A DNA stretch of 64,000 nucleotides from positions 1,302,001 to 1,366,000 of the forward strand of contig JAPNXP010000004.1 of NCBI GenBank assembly GCA_028753945.1. Reading direction: 5' to 3'. Of this stretch, positions 57,023-64,000 are shown piece after piece; within the stretch, counting starts at the first letter, position 1, and each line of letters opens with the position of its first letter. A model generated the notes under the pieces. The model worked only from the letters and a program-made list of their open reading frames with translations. It had not been told where the DNA came from and did no database searches. The translations under genes were made by a program, and so were the position numbers. The DNA comes from Hexactinellida sp. DTS-2022 (taxonomy: Eukaryota > Porifera > Hexactinellida).

Positions 57023-58054
57023 GAAGAACCAATTGTTAATTGGTCGTTGTCACAAGGAAGGGTAGATAAATTTGAAGTTTGTTTCGATCATAAACCATCT
57101 AAAGTTTAATGCCATTCATTCATTATGTATTGTTAATAAATTATATTTATTAGTTAGTTATTTTAGCAATTAAATCCACGGTGAGTATTTAATAGTTTAC
57201 TGAATATTGAGTGTGAGGAAATCTTGGAGATTGGCACCCAAATTATGGCACAAACTAGGCAAAATTTATCATTTGTGATTTGACAAAATGTGTATAATTT
57301 AATTCTCTATCTGTACATTTAAATTTTATCAAGCTCAATATTAATTATTTCATGCTATGAGCCATAATTAGTTTAAATAGATGTTAAAAGTATTTGATCA
57401 AAAATCGTATCCCCAGGTGCAAATTAGACGGTCACTCCACAATTACATGCCAAGTTTCAGCTCTAAATGTATAAAGGTGCGGCCGGGGCAACGTCTACGG
57501 AGAAATATAAATAATAAAAACAAAAATTATGGGCTGTTTCGATCCTCTATAGATCTCATCAGCAGGATAGTAACAATCCTGGACAGCGACAAAACATTAC
57601 AACACACATAGAGAACATAGAGACACATAGAGAAAATGGTAATATATAACAACGTCTCAAGGTGTCAAGAACCATTTATTAATTGGTCCGAGTCACAAGG
57701 AACGGTAGATAAATTTGCAGTTTGTTTCTATCATAAACCATCTTGAGTTTAATGCCATTCATTCATTATGTATTGATAATAAAATGTACTATTAGTTTTT
57801 ATTTATTTTAGCAATGTTATCCACGGTGAGTGAGTTAAGTGAACAAATTCCTTATTTAATTTGATTTGTTTTAATCCATTGTATAGTAATATTGCAATTA
57901 AATAGAAGCCAGCTCCAATTCAAAAATTGAATCAATATAATTATCGCAAGTTGAAACAATAGTGTAAGTTTTAACAGAACCCATTTTCATAGTCGACAAA
58001 ACATAACCATATCGGGCGTGTATAATCAACAATTGCAGGAACAATGAGACGAAA

Positions 58055-58067
58055 TTTATATAAAAGG
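58055..58067 (+). promoter_or_regulatory. TATA box of the three-exon gene
   Basis: tttatataaaagg lies about 45 bp before the proposed ATG at 58108, consistent with a TATA promoter and a very short leader. Confidence 0.55.
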
Positions 58068-58107
58068 AATGAATTGTGCTAAATTATTATACCCAAAAAT
58101 AGCAACA

Positions 58108-58661
58108 ATGGCGCAGAGAATCAATATTACGAAAAGCAACATCACAGTAAGATTATCTATATGATTCACACTTTCATCATCTTATTTATCTACTATACAT
58201 TCTATTCTTAGATTAATGGGAGCAGCAGCTCAAATAAGACTAAGGGATTTAAGAAAAGGCCAAAAAATTATATAAAAAACAAACAAGTATTCAATTACTT
58301 AAAGGAAAAGGATTTGCTCCAACTCAAAAAGTATCCTGTAAGTTTAGGTGAACTTTCATATTGTTTCTATTCAAAAATTAACTTACATTGTTAGGAAATC
58401 CGTCAACTAGAAAATCCAAGAAGCATAAAAGAAACAATCTTGGTAATTGGAAGGGAGGATTTATTATGGAAAATAGCAGATATCTCTCGATGTACCTCTC
58501 CAAGTGCTTCAATTAAGGATGCGAGAGAGTCTGGAGCGCATCCTTCTACCTCTCCAAGTGCTCCAAGTAAGGATGCGAGAGACTCTGGAGCGCATCCTTC
58601 TCCTTCTCCTCAAACTACAGGGAAAGATAGCAGTATATTGGCAGAAATCCACTCAATATAA
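58108..58661 (+). CDS. three-exon gene, 143 residues, function unknown
   Basis: Proposed join is 58108-58146, 58212-58337 and 58395-58661. Introns of 65 and 57 bp have gtaaga...cttag and gtaagt...gttag borders, and both fall in phase 0. The frame is open throughout and ends at TAA. The protein starts MAQRINITKSNIT, then has a Ser/Lys-rich stretch (KTKGFKKRPKNYIKNK), a predicted helical part (YLKEKDLLQLKKYPEIRQLE) and RSIKETILVIGREDLLWKIA. The tail has two tandem copies of a 22-residue unit, of which TSPSA.SKDAR.SGAHPS is the shared core. No known family was recognised. A TATA box is correctly placed upstream and ATTAAA (58747) lies about 85 bp after the stop. It sits between the family A array and the Helentron, so it could be host or element-borne. 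Confidence 0.72.
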
Positions 58662-59059
58662 TATAACTAAGTATACTTACCTTACAATAGTTACCTATTC
58701 ATATATTGTCAATTATTATTCATTTTAATATCTCGCCTGTTATTTGATTAAAACTAAACATTTTTGTCTAAATTCTGAATGCTAGTATCTGTTGATGGTA
58801 GACATGCTTTTCAACTAAAATTAAATCAAGTTTGAGTTTACATTATTTTAGCATTAATTAATTCATAATTTAACCAAAACAAATAATAACTTACCAGTGG
58901 CTATACAAAACTTGATAGATATTAGTATAATTTCAATCGGTCCCTCAGAGTTGCTGAAAAGAATCAGTGGGTGCACTTGGGACACACCTCAGTACCTTTC
59001 CCCGATTTAACCCAAAATTAATTGTAGATAAGTAATTTATACACTGTATATAATTTGAT
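58662..59059. other. non-coding spacer
   Basis: AT-rich. It contains two loose copies of ccagtgg(c/a)tata motifs, but no gene. Confidence 0.4.
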
Positions 59060-59278
59060 ACTAGCCAGTGGATACACAGATACTCCTGCAAGCCAGGTAA
59101 CAGACCCTTAAATTACACAGATACTTGCGACAAGCCATGTGAACACACAGTCACTCGACTAAGAAAAGGTCGACAAGGTGAACACAAGATACTTGATCGA
59201 GCCAGGTACCCACAGATATTAGTAAATTCTTAAAAAGGTCTTTAACTTATCTACAAATAAACACCCACAAAATAGTCA
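59060..59278 (-). repeat. candidate Helentron 3' region
   Basis: On the minus strand the ORF stop is followed by repeats of the form acctggct...gtatctgtg. A 5-bp stem, tcgac...gtcga, lies at 59155-59173. The stretch ends in ccactggctagt, resembling the ggctagt end of the HINE at 30076. The usual GC-rich terminal hairpin is not evident, so the boundary is tentative. Confidence 0.35.
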
Positions 59279-62200
59279 TTAGTATTGCAATCTATAGACT
59301 GCATCATAGTGGTTAGCAGAAGGTCCAGAGAAATTAATACTATGAAATAACACAACAAGGTGTCTCCCTCCATATATTGGATCACTTGGTTTACCGAGAG
59401 TATTCTCAATAGACACATCAGTTATTACCCATTTAGAAGGGTCTGTAACAACAGCATTAATGTAACTAACATTAATACCAGCTAAGATTCCAAACATAAT
59501 AAGTTCATTCAGAGTTCCCCAAGAGTAATTACACCGCATAGTATTCAAGTGTTGCTGAATAGTAACTGCATTATAGCCTTGGATGCCACAGAAAGCAGCA
59601 ACATAAGGACTTTGTTCAAATGTGTCTATTAGAGAACCACGGATATTATGATGCTCACTTTCATCACCGAAAATAATGTGAGACAATGTTCTAAAGAAAC
59701 AATTCCCATCACTTATTACAGGAACTATCCTGAAATTAAACCGATCTCTTATATTTGTACGCATAAAATCGTAATAACTAGTAGCAGAGACTCTAGACCC
59801 AGTATAGTTAGTCGGTCTTAAAGGTATTCTCTGTAGATTAATGCATGCTGCTAATGACTGTCTCATCGCAAATGTGAATGAATTAGCATTGTCATATGTA
59901 TTTACGGGAAACAGCACAGGAGTAGGGATGTGTACATGACTAACAATTACATCCTGAATATCCTTGGTTGTATTATCAATTGGTATTTGGTCAATATCAA
60001 TAATATCATGTTGACTAGTAGCATGTGATATAATTGGTTGATTATCCAGATTACTACAGTCACTAACAACACTTCCAAGAGAAATCAACATTGGCTTATG
60101 ATCACTAAAGTATGATTCATAAAAACCAGATGAAGAGATCAAGTTTTTAGTGAATACACAATCCAGCTGAGATCCATAGTTAGAGGATACTCCAGACAAA
60201 GATTGCATCATCCCTTTATTTGAAAAATACTTTACCAGGGTATCTCTCTCAAGAGATCGCGCAAATAAATCTATATTGAAGTCCCCAGTAACTATCAAGG
60301 AATCAGAGTTATCAATTTTACATAGAACCTGATCAAGTTCAGAGTAAAATTCCTTCATTAGGAATTGTGGTGATCGGTATATAGACATTACCACGACAGG
60401 TTTATCGATAATCATGGGATCATAGAACTGGAGAATCAATATCTCGATCCTAGCGCCATTATGACAGCCTGAGTGTGCAATTAAAAACTTACACATCGCT
60501 GGATTTCGGGAGTATATGTGTGTACCAGAACCAGGAAGTCTAGCACTACCATCAATTCTACCAATGAGAGTATGACCAGGGATATTAAAGTTATCAGTGG
60601 CTAAAGTCATTGTCTCCTGCAAGATTAACACTTGGGATTGTACTATGAATTGATTTACGGTCAAATCTTCCCAGTGTTTGTTCAATGAACGAACATTGTG
60701 TACATAGATATCTGGACTAGTTAGTGGAATAGACCAGATAATAGCACAGTGTTCTCTTAACCGCTTAAGTTCTAAGTGGACAGGATCTTTTTCAGATAAC
60801 TTATTAGTTAGTTTTAGATTACCAACTACAAACAGACCAGATGCCGATTTAGCCCTACTGAGCGCGGTGTATAACGCATTACGTAGCAAACGTACTTCTA
60901 TATGGACTACAACACAGTCGTAAGTATCGCCTTGACTCTTATGAATTGTAAGAGCTTCGGCTACTATGAAAGGAAACTGCTTCCTAACTATCTTATAGGA
61001 ACTCACACCTTTCCCTCTTTGGAAACGTCGTGTTTCCAATCCAATAGGAGTCCAGTTCCTTGGAATTGCATTATCTCTAAGATAACGATGGTGAGACTTT
61101 GCTCGTTTATCCTTTCCTACTGTTGGATCGTCAAACTCCATCCAGAGAATACAGGGAACTCGTTCCAGAGAATCGCTCTTGGTACCATAAACAATTTTCT
61201 TCAAGAGGCCAGTAGCTCCATTAACCAGACCATCTTGTATGTCGTTATTCACTGTCATGAGGTATCTAGCGCCTAGCTTCAAGAAGAGCTCATAGGGTAG
61301 TCCCTGGGTGTCACATACCTTTAGGTGTTTAATAAGGTTACTCAGCTTGTCAGTAATACCTCCAGCATTGTCTCCTACTAAAGAATCAATAGCTATAAAT
61401 CTAAAACCTTCAGTGGTTAATGCATTGAGAACAATCTCGTTATGAACATTAACACTGGCGTTTGTACTAAACAGATGGATAGATTTTATGGGAAGATTCT
61501 CATAAGAATCTTTCGCAATAATTCTACTGGTAAAAAGATTTGTGTCATCCTCAGTTAAACAACAGTTAGCAAAATTGTTCAATGCTAATGCAAACTTCTG
61601 ATCATCTTTTTGTCTCATTATTTCCGTCAGTTCTATATATGAGAATTTTTCCCAAAGGTACGGACCAACCAGTCCGTCGTAATTATTGGCACTGGAGACT
61701 GAAATTTGAAATACATAGCTATCCATAACCGGACGTAACTGGTGGAAATCTCCAACACAGATGATGGAGACACCACCAAAGTCCAGTGAATTGTCCATAA
61801 TGGCTTTCAATCGCTTATTAACCTGAGACATAATTTTACTACCAACCATGGATATTTCATCTATTATGATAACTTTTAAATAGCTTAGCTTACTTCTTAA
61901 TGTGTTACAAACATCAGAAGATAAGTTGGGCATTTCACCGTTAAACTCCGTTACAGGTAAAGCAAATGCAGAATGGAGTGTCATACCACGGATATTAAAA
62001 GCAGCTTTACCTGTAGGAGCTGTTAGCAGTACCTTAATAGCATCAGGCTTAGTGCCAGGTAGTGAATTCATAAATCTTACCAAACCTTCGTATAAGACTC
62101 GTACCACCGTACTCTTACCAACACCAGCACCTCCTCCTATATAGAGATACATAGGTAGCTGCTTGATAGTCTTAAAGCAGTGCAGAGTGTGGAGGAATAC

Positions 62201-64000
62201 AGTACGCTGAACCTTGTTCAAGCTGCGACACATCTCAAGGAATACCTCCTCAGTATTCATGTTAGGAATAGTGAAGAATCCTCCTACAGATTTAGTTCCG
62301 GGGTCACTATTGGGATCTACAGTCCAGGGATCGTCGTTCCCTGGATTGTCTACCTGGAAGTCAGTATCCTCAATAACCACTGCACCCTCATTGTTCATTA
62401 TTTCCTCAATAGCAATTCCATCAAAGTTGAGCTCATCAGGGTCCAAGTCCTCGAGGATATTAATAGCCGCGTCAATTGAGGATTGGTCTCTACTTTCAAA
62501 TAATTCCCTATTCTGAGTAATCAGATTAAGATGGGTAGCATACATAGACTTAAAGTCAATATTGTCAGTATCACTACTGTCTGTTCTCCATGGTACAAAA
62601 AGCATTAACTGTTCTCTATAAAAGTTAACTTCGTCCTGTATAATACTATACCTTCTAAATCGAATAATTTTAGCTTTACGACGAAGTCTCATAAAACCTG
62701 TATCTTTGAGAGGAAATAATCTCGGATTATCGACCAGGGAAGCTGCCTCGTCTTCCATATTTTCCTCATCAAAGTCGGGATTAATTTTACATATTCGCTT
62801 ACTAGATTGGAATTCATACCATGCGGCAAACTCAGCTAGGCATGTTTCCTCTAACTCATCAGGTCGTTGCATGTAGTGCTCAATTAGACCTGACAGAAGT
62901 ATATCTACAGAATCCTGTTCCATACCCATTAGAACGGGTTTGGACTTGAGTATCCTAACCCGTTTATTAGCCGGATTGGTGTTAATATAGACATTAGCTC
63001 TACTGCACTTAGAGAGAGGGAGACTGAGGAGATGGTAAGAAACCTCCTGGGCTGATACCTCGCTACAGCTCTGAAATTTGTATGCAATTCCCCTCAGTCT
63101 CTCCTTAATAGTGGCATTGCCTGCTTTCAGATGCATCAAGGCATCTCTCAACAACTTAGACATCCCACGTTGGGACTTTCCGATATACGAAATAACATAA
63201 ACAGCACAAGCATATGGATCCAATATGTATTGGAGATCCATATTAGCTTTCCAGAGATGCAATATAGTCTTATTATGAGCATTGATTCGTATCTCATTCA
63301 AATTTCGTTTCAGAAATATAGTAGATCTATTTATACAAGATCTCAATGCAGTTATGTATTGCTCTTCGGTAACATAGAGTTCATTAAAGAAATCCTGTAT
63401 CGTTATACTACCCAAGTCAGTATCGCTCTTATCATAAGTGTCAATTAGAGTATATATTTTCTTAGCAGTCTCCTTAAGAGCTGCATTAGCTGCTATCTCC
63501 TCCTTGGTAGCCGTACTGGCATCAAACTCCAATGGTTCTAGAATTTTAGTTGATACCATTGGAGGGTACGGAATACCAAACCTACAGCGCCGAAACGACT
63601 TTTTCTTATAACACGTATTCGTGTGCTTATGTCGCTGTAACTTAATGTCATCCTCAGTTATTATACTAGTCTCATCTGGCAATTTAACTGAGATAGTACG
63701 ATCAATAAATTCTATTACTTCAGGTAACGAATTGTGGCCATACTTAGGGGCATCTTGTACCCAAAGTAAAGAATGCACATGTGGTGACCCTCTTTGCTGA
63801 AATTCTATTCTCAAATAGTAATCAGTCAATTTACCAAGGGGACTAACCTCTGATCGAAGCACCTTAAATAGCTCCTTGGAGCGGTGATCAAAGTACCTAG
63901 CACAAGTGACAGGATCTCTCCTTATCAGATCTGCTCTCTCGCTCCACTGGAATTCCAGAACCTCTTCAACAGACAGCTTAACGTCATCTAGGATCTGTTT
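59279..64000 (-). CDS. Helentron Rep-helicase-endonuclease-OTU polyprotein, 5' partial
   Basis: One uninterrupted frame runs from the window edge to TAA at 59279, about 1,573 visible residues; the true start lies beyond 64000. The Met-like start at 63862 is a GTG, and the frame stays open upstream (VEEVLEFQWSERADLIRRDP). Domain order: a Helitron-like Rep nuclease with the HUH motif in EFQQRGSPHVH (near 63790) and tyrosines in AVYVISYIGK (near 63190). Then a Pif1-type SF1 helicase with Walker A GGGAGVGKST (near 62125), Walker B IIIDEISMVG (near 61860) and LTIHKSQGDTYD (near 60910). Next an apurinic-like endonuclease (about 60100-60720) with LQET, GDFNID and SDHKP. Last an OTU protease (about 59290-59750) with SDGNCFF and NHYDAVY. 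All catalytic residues visible are present. Such proteins drive rolling-circle transposition of Helentrons. Confidence 0.95.
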   Translation of the reverse strand, partial: KQILDDVKLSVEEVLEFQWSERADLIRRDPVTCARYFDHRSKELFKVLRSEVSPLGKLTDYYLRIEFQQRGSPHVHSLLWVQDAPKYGHNSLPEVIEFIDRTISVKLPDETSIITEDDIKLQRHKHTNTCYKKKSFRRCRFGIPYPPMVSTKILEPLEFDASTATKEEIAANAALKETAKKIYTLIDTYDKSDTDLGSITIQDFFNELYVTEEQYITALRSCINRSTIFLKRNLNEIRINAHNKTILHLWKANMDLQYILDPYACAVYVISYIGKSQRGMSKLLRDALMHLKAGNATIKERLRGIAYKFQSCSEVSAQEVSYHLLSLPLSKCSRANVYINTNPANKRVRILKSKPVLMGMEQDSVDILLSGLIEHYMQRPDELEETCLAEFAAWYEFQSSKRICKINPDFDEENMEDEAASLVDNPRLFPLKDTGFMRLRRKAKIIRFRRYSIIQDEVNFYREQLMLFVPWRTDSSDTDNIDFKSMYATHLNLITQNRELFESRDQSSIDAAINILEDLDPDELNFDGIAIEEIMNNEGAVVIEDTDFQVDNPGNDDPWTVDPNSDPGTKSVGGFFTIPNMNTEEVFLEMCRSLNKVQRTVFLHTLHCFKTIKQLPMYLYIGGGAGVGKSTVVRVLYEGLVRFMNSLPGTKPDAIKVLLTAPTGKAAFNIRGMTLHSAFALPVTEFNGEMPNLSSDVCNTLRSKLSYLKVIIIDEISMVGSKIMSQVNKRLKAIMDNSLDFGGVSIICVGDFHQLRPVMDSYVFQISVSSANNYDGLVGPYLWEKFSYIELTEIMRQKDDQKFALALNNFANCCLTEDDTNLFTSRIIAKDSYENLPIKSIHLFSTNASVNVHNEIVLNALTTEGFRFIAIDSLVGDNAGGITDKLSNLIKHLKVCDTQGLPYELFLKLGARYLMTVNNDIQDGLVNGATGLLKKIVYGTKSDSLERVPCILWMEFDDPTVGKDKRAKSHHRYLRDNAIPRNWTPIGLETRRFQRGKGVSSYKIVRKQFPFIVAEALTIHKSQGDTYDCVVVHIEVRLLRNALYTALSRAKSASGLFVVGNLKLTNKLSEKDPVHLELKRLREHCAIIWSIPLTSPDIYVHNVRSLNKHWEDLTVNQFIVQSQVLILQETMTLATDNFNIPGHTLIGRIDGSARLPGSGTHIYSRNPAMCKFLIAHSGCHNGARIEILILQFYDPMIIDKPVVVMSIYRSPQFLMKEFYSELDQVLCKIDNSDSLIVTGDFNIDLFARSLERDTLVKYFSNKGMMQSLSGVSSNYGSQLDCVFTKNLISSSGFYESYFSDHKPMLISLGSVVSDCSNLDNQPIISHATSQHDIIDIDQIPIDNTTKDIQDVIVSHVHIPTPVLFPVNTYDNANSFTFAMRQSLAACINLQRIPLRPTNYTGSRVSATSYYDFMRTNIRDRFNFRIVPVISDGNCFFRTLSHIIFGDESEHHNIRGSLIDTFEQSPYVAAFCGIQGYNAVTIQQHLNTMRCNYSWGTLNELIMFGILAGINVSYINAVVTDPSKWVITDVSIENTLGKPSDPIYGGRHLVVLFHSINFSGPSANHYDAVYRLQY

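Larger units (their letters stand above)
49170..57975. repeat. family A tandem array, eight marker modules
   Basis: Head-to-tail units with cgt(a/g)accccaggtgca near 49178, 50386, 51680, 52874, 54132, 55142, 56570 and 57403 (a variant, cgtatccccaggtgca); spacings are 0.8-1.4 kb. Hairpins lie at about 49288-49410, 50590-50711, 51786-51907, 52985-53106, 54408-54530, 55250-55373 and 56680-56803. The last unit lacks the hairpin. Two alternative segments follow the marker: aaattagacggt...accgtctacgga (55142, 56570, 57403) or catctgtaacccatgagaca...gtggctacgga (the others). The array ends at about 57975, next to a small gene. Confidence 0.92.

Noticed and set aside
60902-63448. Plus-strand frames inside the Helentron gene
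   Set aside because: They are shadows of the long minus-strand frame, whose motifs are unmistakable.

Overview
The window is AT-rich, intron-poor eukaryotic DNA, most likely from an early-branching animal such as a sponge. It holds a clear ABT1/ESF2 gene, an adhesion-type GPCR with NPIY tail motifs, a small three-exon gene with introns of about 60 bp, and many transposable elements of animal type. The species cannot be fixed from sequence alone. No tRNA, rRNA, CRISPR or bacterial feature was seen.

Host-like genes are few. They are an adhesion-GPCR-like receptor with its tail on a second exon (7428-10230), a 220-residue protein with a possible LC3-interacting motif (28304-28966), ABT1 (32023-32811) and an unrecognised three-exon gene (58108-58661). 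A CARD-like open frame (1681-1992) is weak.

The rest is layered mobile DNA. At 5.1 kb there is a decayed OTU-protease fragment. At 16.5-21.5 kb lies a decayed Ty3/gypsy element on the minus strand, itself hit by a solo LTR. At 22.6-25.9 kb a MULE with a near-complete transposase sits inside another element that has a 9-bp target duplication. A 1.4-kb foldback element with arms of about 430 bp follows at 26.66-28.08 kb, then a non-autonomous Helentron at 29.4-30.1 kb. A hAT element with perfect 8-bp target duplications spans 35.14-38.27 kb, a KRBA2/Ginger-like integrase element 39.4-41.7 kb, and a second MULE with a RING domain 44.55-46.85 kb. The right edge is one very long open frame (59279 to the edge), a Helentron protein joining Rep, Pif1-type helicase, endonuclease and OTU protease domains.

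The most unusual component is a noncoding family of roughly 1.2-kb units (about 10.4-14.3, 34.2-35.0, 38.5-38.9, 41.9-48.3 and 49.2-58.0 kb, the last a tandem array). Nearly every unit carries a 120-bp imperfect hairpin whose two arms change together between copies. Some units also carry a minisatellite built on an 18-bp perfect palindrome. This looks like an undescribed structured repeat rather than decayed coding DNA. Scattered through the window are many small hAT-type (8-bp duplication) and pogo/Tigger-type (tacagt ends, TA target) non-autonomous elements, several inserted in datable order.
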